Below, in pieces: positions 26,412-35,409 of a DNA stretch of 64,000 nt; position 1 is the stretch's first letter; every line of letters begins with the position of its first letter. Origin of the DNA: Bacillus cereus (lineage in GTDB: Bacteria > Bacillota > Bacilli > Bacillales > Bacillaceae_G); contig NZ_CP089518.1 of assembly GCF_025917685.1 (NCBI RefSeq), positions 2,977,001 through 3,041,000 on the forward strand, read 5' to 3'. The notes beneath the pieces are model-generated. The model was not told the DNA's origin and searched no databases. It saw only the letters and a program-made list of their open reading frames with translations. Both the position numbers and the translations under genes were made by a program.

Positions 26412-26951
26412 TTAATTGCATAACGCTCTTCTAACTTTTCTTGCGAAATTTAGTGGATCATCAACGTCTTCAATATTAACGTAAATCAAATTTGGATCAT
26501 CACATAACCACTCATTGTGTATAGACGAAACAATTATTCCTTGTTTAATAATTGTAGCAACAAATCCAGTGACTTCCTTTTGTAAGAGCGCTACCCGTCC
26601 TAGACATAATGCCCGTCCAGTTTTATGATCTCTTGATTCGAATGAGAAGGAAGTTGTTACTCTAAAACGTTTCCCTAAGATTGTTGCTTGTATTTCATCC
26701 CGATTTATTGTTGCCACACATTTTCCACCGGCGAATCCTTCTTGGCCACCGATAATTCTTGCAAACTGTTGACAAATTGATTCCTCATTAATCGCCATAC
26801 CTTTAATCATCCCCCCTTTTACTGTTAGGTTATGAATGAATACATCGGTCTGAAACGGTAATGAATCTATTCTATTACAAGAAAGATGACGGGCATCGGA
26901 GACTAAAGGCAAAACTCGGTTATTATATGGGAAGACATTTTTAGAGAACAT
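26412..26951 (-). CDS. DUF1259-type protein
   Basis: A 179-residue protein. The second half resembles DUF1259/LpqO-like domains: a segment like LCLGRVALLQKEVTGFVATI, then GIIVSSIHNEWLCDDPNLIYVNIEDVDD and FARKVRRAL at the end. A typical protein in Bacillus carries this as a repeated domain; here the first half is divergent. Function unknown. The only start is ATG at 26951, whose Shine-Dalgarno (AAGGTG) lies inside the terminator hairpin at 26958-26973. Confidence 0.7.
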   Translation of the reverse strand: MFSKNVFPYNNRVLPLVSDARHLSCNRIDSLPFQTDVFIHNLTVKGGMIKGMAINEESICQQFARIIGGQEGFAGGKCVATINRDEIQATILGKRFRVTTSFSFESRDHKTGRALCLGRVALLQKEVTGFVATIIKQGIIVSSIHNEWLCDDPNLIYVNIEDVDDPLNFARKVRRALCN

Positions 26952-26957
26952 AAAAAA

Positions 26958-26973
26958 GACACCTTAAGGTGCC
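26958..26973 (-). terminator. terminator overlapping the next gene's ribosome site
   Basis: On the minus strand GGCACCTT/AAGGTGTC forms an 8-bp stem with no unpaired loop bases of its own, followed by TTTTTTA. It ends the 53-residue protein gene, and its AAGGTG arm is the only candidate ribosome site for the gene that starts at 26951. Confidence 0.6.
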
Positions 26974-27091
26974 ATCCTCCGACTTGAGAATCATATCTAT
27001 GTATGGAAAAATTTTAAAAAAGACCAATACAAAAGAGAAGCTTCTAACTGTAATGTATGGAGCTCTTATGGTATTAAGAATCTCCGTTATA

Positions 27092-27253
27092 TTACTTTCT
27101 AATCAATCTCGTTAAAGCCATCCCAAGAAATCCAGCACCCATTCCTATGAGCCATCCAGTTTGGGCACTACCTAACATAGATCCCACTCCTCCGCCAAGA
27201 AACATGCAGCCAACGAATACTAATCCTCCAATTCCCCAATTCGGCCGTTCCAT
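27092..27253 (-). CDS. small glycine-rich membrane protein
   Basis: A 53-residue protein: MERPNWGIGGLVFVGCMFLG then GGVGSMLGSAQTGW and LIGMGAGFLGMALTRLIRK. It has two glycine-rich hydrophobic helices and a basic tail, reminiscent of short glycine-zipper peptides. AAAGGA lies 12 bp upstream of ATG. The function is unknown. The coding length is too short for standard size filters, but frame, ribosome site and following terminator agree. Confidence 0.65.
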   Translation of the reverse strand: MERPNWGIGGLVFVGCMFLGGGVGSMLGSAQTGWLIGMGAGFLGMALTRLIRK

Positions 27254-27404
27254 AATTCAATCACATCCTTTCAATAAAACATATGCTTTTAGCTATCTAA
27301 ACTTTCTTGCGTAGGATGGTTAATTATTTTGCTTAGGTTTAACACTATCAGGGAATTCAAAAATTTCTCTTTTTTATATAGACCAGTCATTTGCCACATT
27401 CTTT

Positions 27405-28667
27405 TTACATATATTTTTTTAAAGAAGGTTTCCATTCTGATAAATCCTGATAAACAAAAGTTATATTGTCACATATTCCCTCTGCAACTTCGTACATATG
27501 TTTTATATCATTAGCCGTAAATAATATAGATCCTTTGCGTTGAGTGCTATCTACAATAGTTGGTATGGTGTCGCCCTCTTTTACTAATAGATCAATTAAT
27601 GCGACCTCGGATATGTTAGTTAACCCTTTATACTTGATTTCTTTTAAGCAACCTGGTTTTGGAATCAAGCTTAAAGACATAGCTTGACATTTTGAAGGTA
27701 CACATCTAAATTCATCTATAGTCTCAGTAGCTAACGCATCATAATAGTATCCAAATTGAGATATGCCAGTTGTTAGTTCCACCATCTTCCAGATGTTTCC
27801 GCCACCTATTCTAACTTGAGATTCTATGATTATTGGCTTATTTTGTTTGTCTATCTTTATTTCTGTATGAGTAATGCCGTTTTCCATTTGCATGTCGTCC
27901 AAAAATAACATTACTTTCTCCATAATTAATTGTTTTTGAGATTCATCTATAGGTGCTGGCATAATAGTATAGTTTATTATAAATGTATCTTCTTTAAATA
28001 CTTCAGCTGATATAGCAAGTATAGAATGTTTTTTGTTATAAGAAACGGTTTCAACCGTATAAACTATATCACCCTCAATGTACTCTTCCACTAAAACAGG
28101 TAGTTGAATACCATTTTCTTCAATAAATACCCCTACGTCATCTCCCGAGTCTAGCTTAGATACTCCTTTACCCCCTGCCCCAATCGGCGGCTTTATTATA
28201 ACACTATCTTTTTTATTCAAAAATTTATTAATGTCTTCAGTGTTATTACAAACTGTCGAATCTATCGAAAAGTCCTTACCTGCTAGAATTTCACGCATCA
28301 TGTCTTTATTGCGGGTTATCATATTAGCATTGTAAGAAGGCCCTTTAACATTAAAAATCTTTGCAATTATGCAAGCCGTATCTAATGCTGTTTCGTTGAA
28401 AGATACAACCACATCAAAGGGTTTCTCTTTGAATAATTCTTCAGCATAGTATATAGACAAGGGTATGTTTGTCGTGTCTAATTCTTTTTTATAGAAACAT
28501 TTTTCTAAGATAGCCCCCTCAAAATATATGTGTTTAGCGTAAGATCCTATATACGAAACAGTATACCCACTGTCTAATGCACCTTGGATAGGCTTTGTCC
28601 ATCCCCCTATAAATAAAATGTGTGGTTTATTTTCTATGTCAGTTCCTTTTAATACCTTATGCATCAT
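27405..28667 (-). CDS. ATP-grasp ligase, L-amino-acid-ligase-like
   Basis: A 421-residue ATP-grasp enzyme. The N-terminal pre-ATP-grasp fold (HILFIGGWTKPIQGALDSGY) precedes the ATP-binding loop KPPIGAGGKGVS, then VEEYIEGDIVYTVETV and the catalytic metal region GITHTEIKID, PIIIESQVRIGGGNIWKMVELTTG. The order resembles L-amino-acid ligases such as BacD/YwfE and related dipeptide synthetases, which join a carboxylate to an amine through an acyl phosphate. It follows an MFS gene by a few base pairs. AGAGGAG precedes either of two adjacent ATG codons. The substrates are unknown. Confidence 0.8.
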   Translation of the reverse strand: MMHKVLKGTDIENKPHILFIGGWTKPIQGALDSGYTVSYIGSYAKHIYFEGAILEKCFYKKELDTTNIPLSIYYAEELFKEKPFDVVVSFNETALDTACIIAKIFNVKGPSYNANMITRNKDMMREILAGKDFSIDSTVCNNTEDINKFLNKKDSVIIKPPIGAGGKGVSKLDSGDDVGVFIEENGIQLPVLVEEYIEGDIVYTVETVSYNKKHSILAISAEVFKEDTFIINYTIMPAPIDESQKQLIMEKVMLFLDDMQMENGITHTEIKIDKQNKPIIIESQVRIGGGNIWKMVELTTGISQFGYYYDALATETIDEFRCVPSKCQAMSLSLIPKPGCLKEIKYKGLTNISEVALIDLLVKEGDTIPTIVDSTQRKGSILFTANDIKHMYEVAEGICDNITFVYQDLSEWKPSLKKYM

Positions 28668-28678
28668 AATCATCTCCT

Positions 28679-29923
28679 CTAAAATGAACTCGTATATTCA
28701 ATGTCTGTTCCTTTTGATACGCCTCGTCTTAACAACGCCACTAAACACAATGTTGTTCCGAAGCCACCTATAAATAACGTAGTTTGAAGCCCAAATATAG
28801 AAATTAAAAATGCACTGGCAAAACTCCCCAATGCCCAAGCTCCCCAATTAAGCGTACGCTGTACAGCATTTACTCGGCCTAGCATATGATTTGGTGAAGC
28901 AAGTTGTCGTATAGTTGCAGCGTAAGGGCCAAATACACCTTCTCCCATACCATGTATGATACTTGCGGCTACTATACCGTAAACTGTTCCCATATATCCC
29001 ATTATCGGTATAAAAGCCAAACCGGTAACTGATACAGTAGCGCTATAAATAAGCATTTTTGTATTATTGATTTGTTGACTTTTTTTCATGAGTATCGTAT
29101 TACCTATTAAAAATCCCACCGCTGCTGAACCTACAACAAACCCTATTTCAATTTCAGATAGACCCATTACCTTATAAAGGAATATTACTAAAATGCTATT
29201 TAATATGTATTTAAAAAAACCGTAAACAGCACCACAAGTTACAATCGGCTCCAATACAGGGTGTTTTTTGAAATATATCAAACCTTCATATATGTTTTTG
29301 TATATGGATTTTATATTTACGTCTTTTAAAGAACCCTCTGTATGCGATTTAAACTTTGAAATGAATAATACAAACATAAAACAAACAAAATACGTTACTG
29401 CGTCAACAGTGAATGAGCCTGTTAATCCAACTAGAGTAATGACGATTCCAGCTAGCATAGGACCAATTACTATAGAAAGAGACTCCGAAAGTGCTAGTTG
29501 AGCATTTCCTTTTTTTAAGTTGTCTTTATCTGTTACTATTTCCGGTAAGAAAGAAGGAATGGCAATGTTGTAAAACGTGGTGAATATTCCATTTAAAAAC
29601 ATAATAAATACCAGTAAAGGGAACGTTATAATATTTGTTACAGTCAGTATGAATACGGATAAAAACAATACTCCTTGACATATACTACAAATTAGTAAGA
29701 CATTTTTCCTATGAAAAATGTCTATTAAAGCACCGGCTACTAACCCGAAAATTAGGTATGGGAGAAATATAACCCCACGAAGCATAGCAGCATTTGCTTC
29801 ACTGGTTTGTAACACCTCTAATGCAAAAAGTGGCAAAGCTACTATTGTAAACTGAGTACCTAATAAACTTATAGACTGTCCTAGCCAAAGCTTGTGAAAA
29901 TTAAAATGTTTGCTATCTTTCAT
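28679..29923 (-). CDS. MFS transporter paired with the ATP-grasp ligase
   Basis: A 414-residue, 12-helix transporter of the EntS/MefA-like MFS group (LWLGQSISLLGTQFTIVALPLFAL at the start; DIFHRKNVLL as motif A). It is the first gene of a two-gene operon with the ligase, 11 bp apart. The pairing parallels ligase/exporter pairs such as bacilysin BacD-BacE, so export of the ligase product or self-protection is a reasonable inference. Direction of transport is not shown. Confidence 0.82.
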   Translation of the reverse strand: MKDSKHFNFHKLWLGQSISLLGTQFTIVALPLFALEVLQTSEANAAMLRGVIFLPYLIFGLVAGALIDIFHRKNVLLICSICQGVLFLSVFILTVTNIITFPLLVFIMFLNGIFTTFYNIAIPSFLPEIVTDKDNLKKGNAQLALSESLSIVIGPMLAGIVITLVGLTGSFTVDAVTYFVCFMFVLFISKFKSHTEGSLKDVNIKSIYKNIYEGLIYFKKHPVLEPIVTCGAVYGFFKYILNSILVIFLYKVMGLSEIEIGFVVGSAAVGFLIGNTILMKKSQQINNTKMLIYSATVSVTGLAFIPIMGYMGTVYGIVAASIIHGMGEGVFGPYAATIRQLASPNHMLGRVNAVQRTLNWGAWALGSFASAFLISIFGLQTTLFIGGFGTTLCLVALLRRGVSKGTDIEYTSSF

Positions 29924-30423
29924 AATATCCTCCCATTAAATTCATATTTATAAATTATCAAGTTAACGATATAAGTAAGAGCAGGTAAACCTATCTTTCA
30001 ACTAATATCTGTACCACATAAAAATTCGAAGCCTAATATAAAAGCGATTTTAGTTTCAAAATGAAGACTTGATATTTAAAACTCTCCTGGCTAATGAAAA
30101 GCTCATCTTCCGAAAAATAATTCCGCATTCGTTTATAAAACAATTGATATACGGATGGGATTTATTTGTAAGAATCTAGTTGTTAATTAGTTTATTTCGA
30201 ATTCATTTTCCGATCGTATGGCACTTTGAATCACCTCCAGCATCAGTATAACCTTGAAGACACGCTGTTGTACGCATTTTGGAATGTAACAGCAAGATAA
30301 CGAAGCTACGATGACGAACTGAATGGATTTAACCTTGTCATTGGAGGACATACATACATGACAATTGATTAAAATAGATCAAGCCCTATGAAATAAATTT
30401 TTAGATAAACCAAAATAACAAGC
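29924..30423. other. intergenic with decayed coding traces
   Basis: Mostly AT-rich. One plus-strand frame reads FWNVTAR, a stop, then RSYDDELNGFNLVIGGHTY and a stop near 30371; on the minus strand GGAGGTGATTCAAA is followed by GTG and only ten codons. These look like relics of lost small genes. No complete gene is supported. Confidence 0.3.
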
Positions 30424-30455
30424 AAAAAGCCCCTTCAAATTTGAAGGGGCTTTTT
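30424..30455 (-). terminator. terminator of the LysE-type exporter
   Basis: Perfect 16-bp inverted repeat AAAAAGCCCCTTCAAA/TTTGAAGGGGCTTTTT with T-rich ends on both strands. It lies 70 bp downstream of the exporter stop. Confidence 0.8.
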
Positions 30456-30524
30456 AATATATAGAAATTAGCTTAAATTAAAGATAACATCTCTTAAAAG
30501 GGGGCATTTTTTTATTATTCATGT

Positions 30525-31154
30525 TTATTGAGGAGCCTTCGTTTGAAGCAACTTTAACCCCATACCAATAAAAATCAGTCCTGTTACTTTATTTAGAATC
30601 ATTCCTACCTTTTGATTTCCTCTTAATTTTTTTGTGACATATGAAGAGAAATAAGCAACAAATAAACACCACAATAGTCCAGTTACTGTAAAAGTAATTC
30701 CTAAAATGATAAAAGGTATAGGACCTGCAGCCTTTGTATCTATAAACTGCGGAAGAAACGCAATAAAGAATAAAGAGACTTTTGGATTCGTAAGACTTGT
30801 TAAGAGTCCTTGTAAATATATCTTTCTAATGTTCAATTTATTGGATGGAGCTTGAAAAGCTACATTTGTCTTATCAAGTATCATTTTAATTCCTAAATAT
30901 ACAAGATAGATAACACCTATAACCTTAATGGTGTTAAATAACACAACGGATTTTGTAAGTATAATAGATAAACCAAAAGCAACCAATAACGTATGAACTA
31001 AAGAACCAGTAATAATACCAAAAACAGAATACACACCTGCTTTTCTACCTTGTGAAATACTTCTCCCCACAATATACATGGTGTCTGCACCAGGAATTAG
31101 ATTTAATAAAATCCCTGTTAGTAAAAACACTTCGTAATTAATAATACCGTACAT
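30525..31154 (-). CDS. LysE family amino acid/small molecule exporter
   Basis: A 209-residue, six-helix RhtB/LysE-type exporter (LNLIPGADTMYIVGRSISQGRKAGVYSVFGIITGSLVH, which contains the family GxxPGPxxxY-like entry; then SLTNPKVSLFFIAFLPQF). The substrate is unknown; relatives export lysine, threonine, homoserine or cysteine. The usual GPG is GAD here. It has its own terminator downstream. A ribosome site AGGGG precedes ATG. Confidence 0.88.
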   Translation of the reverse strand: MYGIINYEVFLLTGILLNLIPGADTMYIVGRSISQGRKAGVYSVFGIITGSLVHTLLVAFGLSIILTKSVVLFNTIKVIGVIYLVYLGIKMILDKTNVAFQAPSNKLNIRKIYLQGLLTSLTNPKVSLFFIAFLPQFIDTKAAGPIPFIILGITFTVTGLLWCLFVAYFSSYVTKKLRGNQKVGMILNKVTGLIFIGMGLKLLQTKAPQ

Positions 31155-31330
31155 TCTAGCACCCCTATCTATTTTTTTGGTGCCCTTATTGATATTAAAT
31201 GAAATAAAAGAAAAAGAAAAGTGTTTTCTATTTATTCAATAAAATTAGTGAATTCTTGATTTACAACCGATAAAACTGATGGAGTGTACCATTTATATTG
31301 CGGACCCAAAACTCACTATTGAATAAGTAA

Positions 31331-31361
31331 AACCCCAGAAATCCAAAGGTCTCTGGGGCTT
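31331..31361 (-). terminator. terminator of the small membrane protein gene
   Basis: Minus-strand stem AGCCCCAG/CTGGGGTT with a 14-nt loop, followed by TTA. It lies just downstream of the stop at 31364. Confidence 0.6.
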
Positions 31362-31363
31362 CA

Positions 31364-31579
31364 TTATATATTTAGCTCTTTTTGTTTTTTACTTTGTTTA
31401 TGTTTATACAGCAATTTTCGACTTATGAGAGAAATCAGTAATAAGATCAGTATTAGTACGACAAGTTGCATAAATGATAAATCAAAATATTTAGCACCTG
31501 TAACTATTAAAAGTGTAGAAATCGTGCCTTTTACAATGAAAAAAATAATAATCCATAATCCGCCTTTTTTCCAGTTCAT
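31364..31579 (-). CDS. small membrane protein, two helices
   Basis: A 71-residue protein with two hydrophobic helices (GLWIIIFFIVKGTISTLLIV, LSFMQLVVLILILLLISLI) and a Lys-rich tail (YKHKQSKKQKE). It is well placed between a ribosome site (GGAAAGGG) and a terminator. Family unknown. Confidence 0.65.
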   Translation of the reverse strand: MNWKKGGLWIIIFFIVKGTISTLLIVTGAKYFDLSFMQLVVLILILLLISLISRKLLYKHKQSKKQKELNI

Positions 31580-31815
31580 TTTATATTACCCTTTCCTACG
31601 TTTAAATTCTTGAAAGATTTAATGATAGTTCTTAAATGTGACAACTTAATAGAAATCTATTATATCAATATAAAAAATAGACTTTTTCACAAAAATCATA
31701 TCCAATTACATACGACGATTCCATAATAAATGAAAATGATATTCAGTGTCAATTTTATTGATTATTTGAACACCTATTTTTTCATCTCAATCTCTTCCCA
31801 CTTTGTTTCTTATAA

Positions 31816-31897
31816 GCAATGAACCCTTGTCTTTAAACAAAAACACCTCCATTGCATTTGCACACTTAGTATGCGAATGCAAGAGGTGTTTTTTCAT
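31816..31897. repeat. long-stem hairpin repeat, copy 1
   Basis: Contains a long stem (31841-31891) in two blocks, AAACACCTC/GAGGTGTTT and TTGCATTTGCA/TGCGAATGCAA around a CACTTAGTA loop. The preceding GCAATGAACCC and TTTAAACAAA and the loop are shared with 57418-57495. In this place it terminates the L,D-transpeptidase on the minus strand. Confidence 0.65.
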
Positions 31898-31960
31898 GTA
31901 CCATCAGGTAAGATTTCCTGCTTTGTTTATCAGTTTAAGTTTTTGATACGTAGCTATTTT

Positions 31961-33406
31961 CTAGTACACGATAACTGGATCATAAGTGTCCAAACTATCA
32001 TACACAGTTTTTGCTACATCAGGAAGAAGGTTAACACATCCGCCTGATCCCCCTGTTAAATAAGCATTATTTGCCCAGTTTGTTCGCCAGCCTGCGTCAT
32101 GGAATCCTTGACCGCTATTTGTGAATGGAACCCAGTAATCTACTTTAACTGCATAATCAGCTTTACCTACTGCGCTTCCTTTCAACGTGTATGGTGTTCG
32201 TTTATATAGGACGTACCACACACCTGGTGATGTATCTTCACTCGTGCTATGTTTACCAGTTACTACATTTGTTGTGACTGCTAATTTTCCATCTTTATAA
32301 ATCCAAATTTGTTGCTCTGCAATTGAAACTTCCGCATACGTGTCTCCGATGCCATTATTCGATGTTGTTTTATAACCGATACCTTCCTTCTCCCAACCAT
32401 TTCCGTGAATATTAGAAGCAGATAGCGATTTTTCACCCTTTTCAAAGGCTTGCCCAACTTGTTTTGTTTCTTTTTCAACATCTAGTGCCCAGCCGTAGCC
32501 TTGTCCTTTTACTGATATGACCGAACCGGAATGGGTTTTAAAGCTGAAATTTTTATTTAATGTTGATTTAGCATTATTAATTTCAGCAATCTTATTCTTA
32601 ATATCGCTCGCATCGATTGTAACCTTCATATCCTTTGACATAGAGGCATTTTGAATTAAATCTTCCGCTTTTAAAGGATAAACTTCATTCTGCACTTTAT
32701 ATTCAACTGACTGTTGAAGAAGATTTTGTAGTGCTTTCTCCTCTTTTTTGATAATCGGATCGTCTTCTTTAATAGGCTGTATGTATGTAGACTTCAGATG
32801 AATTTCGCTTTTATATTTCTGTTTGTCGTAATCTTTCAGTAGACTAGTAACGTCATACTGTTTTCCTTCAACACTTTTCGAGATAACAATCTTTCCTTGT
32901 TCGAGCTTCGCCATAGCATCTTGAGGCGCTTTTAGTTTTTCATTCATAGAGATGAGTTTTTCTTCTACAAGTTTTTTCATCGTTTCACTACGATATTGAT
33001 CCGCCTTTTCTGGTAGCAATGAATAATTTTTTTCCTTTGCGGAAGGGAAAAATGTCCACTGGCTTTTTAGTAGTTTCTTAACTTGTGGCAAATCTTTTTC
33101 CGTAAGTTCTGTTTTTGTCTCTTTTTCATCTAAAATTTGTTGTTGATCGACATAGACTTTGTTTGCTAGTCCAGATGTTTTTAATTTCTGTATTGCCTGA
33201 TCAGCACTCAAACCACCGACTTTTGTGTCATTAATCGTAACATTCGAATTGAAGTGAGTTGCCTGATAATAACTTATTCCCCCAATGAGAAGTGCAATTA
33301 TACCAATACCCACTGCGATAAGCTTCCAATTTGTAGAACGTTTTTTTGATCTTACCCGTTTTTTCTCAACTTCTTCAACTGATTCATTTACTGTATTGTT
33401 GTTCAT
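31961..33406 (-). CDS. membrane-anchored L,D-transpeptidase
   Basis: Peptidoglycan cross-linking or lipoprotein-anchoring enzyme of the YkuD family, 481 residues. A cytoplasmic N-terminus with basic residues is followed by a single transmembrane helix (LIAVGIGIIALLIGGISYY), then repeated PG_binding_4-type segments (two or three), and the YkuD domain at the C-terminus with catalytic motif SGGCVNLLPDVAKTVYDSL. The catalytic Cys is in SGGC. The start is the ATG preceded by GGGGGAAAG (33406). Its role is probably cell-wall strengthening; the exact substrate is unknown. Confidence 0.88.
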   Translation of the reverse strand: MNNNTVNESVEEVEKKRVRSKKRSTNWKLIAVGIGIIALLIGGISYYQATHFNSNVTINDTKVGGLSADQAIQKLKTSGLANKVYVDQQQILDEKETKTELTEKDLPQVKKLLKSQWTFFPSAKEKNYSLLPEKADQYRSETMKKLVEEKLISMNEKLKAPQDAMAKLEQGKIVISKSVEGKQYDVTSLLKDYDKQKYKSEIHLKSTYIQPIKEDDPIIKKEEKALQNLLQQSVEYKVQNEVYPLKAEDLIQNASMSKDMKVTIDASDIKNKIAEINNAKSTLNKNFSFKTHSGSVISVKGQGYGWALDVEKETKQVGQAFEKGEKSLSASNIHGNGWEKEGIGYKTTSNNGIGDTYAEVSIAEQQIWIYKDGKLAVTTNVVTGKHSTSEDTSPGVWYVLYKRTPYTLKGSAVGKADYAVKVDYWVPFTNSGQGFHDAGWRTNWANNAYLTGGSGGCVNLLPDVAKTVYDSLDTYDPVIVY

Positions 33407-33604
33407 CAATCTTTCCCCCGTATACATTAACGTCAATCGATTTTAAAGCAAAACCATTGACTAGTGTACCTCATTTTCCCTGAAATTTCATTATTTTTGG
33501 CCAAGTTTTATTGCATTTAAATGATTAAATTTAGATTTTTTAATAGAACAACACATTGAATAGTCCCTTACAAGCAGTAAATCATTACAATAAACACCAA
33601 AAGG

Positions 33605-34039
33605 TTAAGTACCATATACTTTTGCTAACTTCTCTCCCGTAACAATCCAAAACAAAGTAGCTGCGTTTTTCCCTTCTAATTGAGCATACCGATTATCCCC
33701 CGCCATTATCTCTACTTTATCCTTATTAGGACTAATCCAAATTTGATATGACACAGCTTTCACCTCAATTTTCGGATTTTTAAACTGAAAAATAAATCGA
33801 TAATCAGCTGAACGAGACATTTCCACTTTTTTATTTTCAAAGTTAGTATCATTTAATATTTTCTTTACTTGCAACACCGGATTATTGTCTGTCACTATCT
33901 TAAAATCTTCATATTTATCATCACCAACATGTTTTTGCACTTCGATTCTTTGATCTTCATTTCCTAGTATATTTGAACAGCCGGTTACTATGAATATACA
34001 TATAGCAACAAAAACTAAAACCAATTTTCTAACTCGCAT
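33605..34039 (-). CDS. hypothetical lipoprotein
   Basis: A 144-residue secreted lipoprotein: basic N-terminus, hydrophobic core, and lipobox VTGC with the acylated Cys at 21. The rest is beta-rich and charged (VEVKAVSYQIWISPNKDKVEI-like). No family recognised. It stands beside an L,D-transpeptidase but on a separate unit. Confidence 0.7.
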   Translation of the reverse strand: MRVRKLVLVFVAICIFIVTGCSNILGNEDQRIEVQKHVGDDKYEDFKIVTDNNPVLQVKKILNDTNFENKKVEMSRSADYRFIFQFKNPKIEVKAVSYQIWISPNKDKVEIMAGDNRYAQLEGKNAATLFWIVTGEKLAKVYGT

Positions 34040-34114
34040 ATTAGTCCCCCTCTTTTAATAAAAGGTACCTTTTAATTTTACATATAAACATTAATAAGGA
34101 AGGAGTGCTATTCA

Positions 34115-34357
34115 ATGCAAATGAATACATACACTTGGAAAAGTTATACGTTTCTCATTGTAAGTATATTCGTTACTATTAACCTCTTTCTCCCTATTTT
34201 AGAAAGAGTTGGAGCAGATTACGTAGTTCCTTTCGCATATTTCATAGTAACTTTTGCTGTTATAGCAATTATATTAGCGGTTATCGGTTTGTGTTTTACT
34301 CTATTTAACACAGCAATTATTTTATTTTTCCTTTGGTTCGGTTATCATTTCACGTAA
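34115..34357 (+). CDS. small membrane protein
   Basis: An 80-residue protein with two or three hydrophobic helices (FLIVSIFVTINLFLPILE, VPFAYFIVTFAVIAIILAVIGL, FNTAIILFFLWFGYHF). AAGGAAGGAG lies upstream of ATG. Its last codons overlap a 32-residue gene on the other strand. No family recognised. Confidence 0.65.
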   Translation: MQMNTYTWKSYTFLIVSIFVTINLFLPILERVGADYVVPFAYFIVTFAVIAIILAVIGLCFTLFNTAIILFFLWFGYHFT

Positions 34358-34448
34358 AATATAAATATAATCCGTAACCTAAAAGAAGTATTAGTATTAT
34401 AGAAATGCTGAGTATCGTGTATATGAACCATCTTAATGTTGTACTCAT
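34350..34448 (-). CDS. 32-residue single-helix membrane peptide
   Basis: The sequence is MSTTLRWFIYTILSISII and then LILLLGYGLYLYFT: one hydrophobic helix with short polar ends. A strong GAGGGGTG site lies 6 bp before ATG. Its 3' end overlaps the plus-strand gene by 8 bp (shared TCACGTAA). No family is recognised. Short single-helix proteins of this kind are often regulators of membrane complexes, but that is not shown here. Confidence 0.55.
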   Translation of the reverse strand: MSTTLRWFIYTILSISIILILLLGYGLYLYFT

Positions 34449-34531
34449 ATAATCACCCCTCTCACGTTTCGATAATTCCATTATATAACAAATAATTCAT
34501 TGAAAGTTTAGAACGTGCTTTAAAATAAATT

Positions 34532-34573
34532 AGGCGAAATAAGGGACGCCATTTGACTCCCCTTACTTCGCCT
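34532..34573 (-). terminator. terminator of the methyltransferase gene
   Basis: 14-bp stem with one mismatch, AGGCGAAGTAAGGG/CCCTTATTTCGCCT on the minus strand, followed by AATTTATTTT. It lies 75 bp past the methyltransferase stop. Confidence 0.7.
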
Positions 34574-34647
34574 TTAAAGAACAATGAGTGAATCGCTTAC
34601 TCAAGTAGCTTATTAAGTAATCTTTCACTATTTTTACACAATGGTAA

Positions 34648-35277
34648 TTATAGTGTTTTTTGACATTTGATCAGTATAAATTTAAATGGAGGTTTACTTG
34701 CCATATTTTTATGTGGCTCCACAATTTCCTTAGTTTCCATCAGTCCATATTTTCCAAAGTCTTGTTGTACCGAGTCAACATCATAAAAATACATTTTTAC
34801 CCCTTCCATTATCTCGAAGTAGTCTTTACCCAGTTGTTTCCCCTTCCCAAACATTGGGGCATCTTTAGAAATAGTAGTAAAAATCATATATCCGTTTGGT
34901 TTTAACTGACTATAACAATCTTTAATAAACTTCTCTCTCTCATCCTTATTCAATAAATGAATAAGGGCATAACAAAATATACCATCATACAGTTTGTTAT
35001 CAAAAGGCATATCAGTTACTGAGCCATGGAAGAAATCGGCATTAAACTCATTTTGTTTTGCCAATTCAATCGCCGTTTTTGAAATTTCAATACCTGTTAC
35101 ATGTATTCCGTTATCAATAAAAACCTTTGCATTTCTACCGTACCCAATACCAGGAATCAATATATCCTTCACTTTCTTTTCAAGGAAAAAGTCCTTCGCT
35201 AAGATTGCGGAGTCTGAAGCTTCAAATCCCCACATCATTTGATTTTCTATAAAACTCGCTTCCCAAAATTCTGTCAT
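34648..35277 (-). CDS. class I SAM-dependent methyltransferase
   Basis: A 209-residue methyltransferase with the Rossmann-like SAM fold. Motif I is ILIPGIGYGRNAKVF near residues 39-53, an acidic residue follows in VTGIEIS, and the motif II/III region is GSVTDMPFDNKLYDGIFCYALIHLL. The shape resembles TehB/thiopurine methyltransferase-type small-molecule enzymes. The substrate is unknown. Confidence 0.85.
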   Translation of the reverse strand: MTEFWEASFIENQMMWGFEASDSAILAKDFFLEKKVKDILIPGIGYGRNAKVFIDNGIHVTGIEISKTAIELAKQNEFNADFFHGSVTDMPFDNKLYDGIFCYALIHLLNKDEREKFIKDCYSQLKPNGYMIFTTISKDAPMFGKGKQLGKDYFEIMEGVKMYFYDVDSVQQDFGKYGLMETKEIVEPHKNMASKPPFKFILIKCQKTL

Positions 35278-35376
35278 ACATCAATCTCCTATATATATAT
35301 CGTTGTTTACCATTGCATGTTGAAAAATCATCGCGTATTCACGAAATTGTATCAAATTTCAACGTGAATTCAAAAC

Positions 35377-35404
35377 AAAAAGCATTGGATATCCAATGCT
35401 TTTT
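35377..35404. terminator. terminator of the D-cysteine desulfhydrase gene
   Basis: Perfect 14-bp inverted repeat AAAAAGCATTGGAT/ATCCAATGCTTTTT. It lies 6 bp past the stop at 35410 and has T-runs in both directions. Confidence 0.8.
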
Positions 35405-35409
35405 CACAC

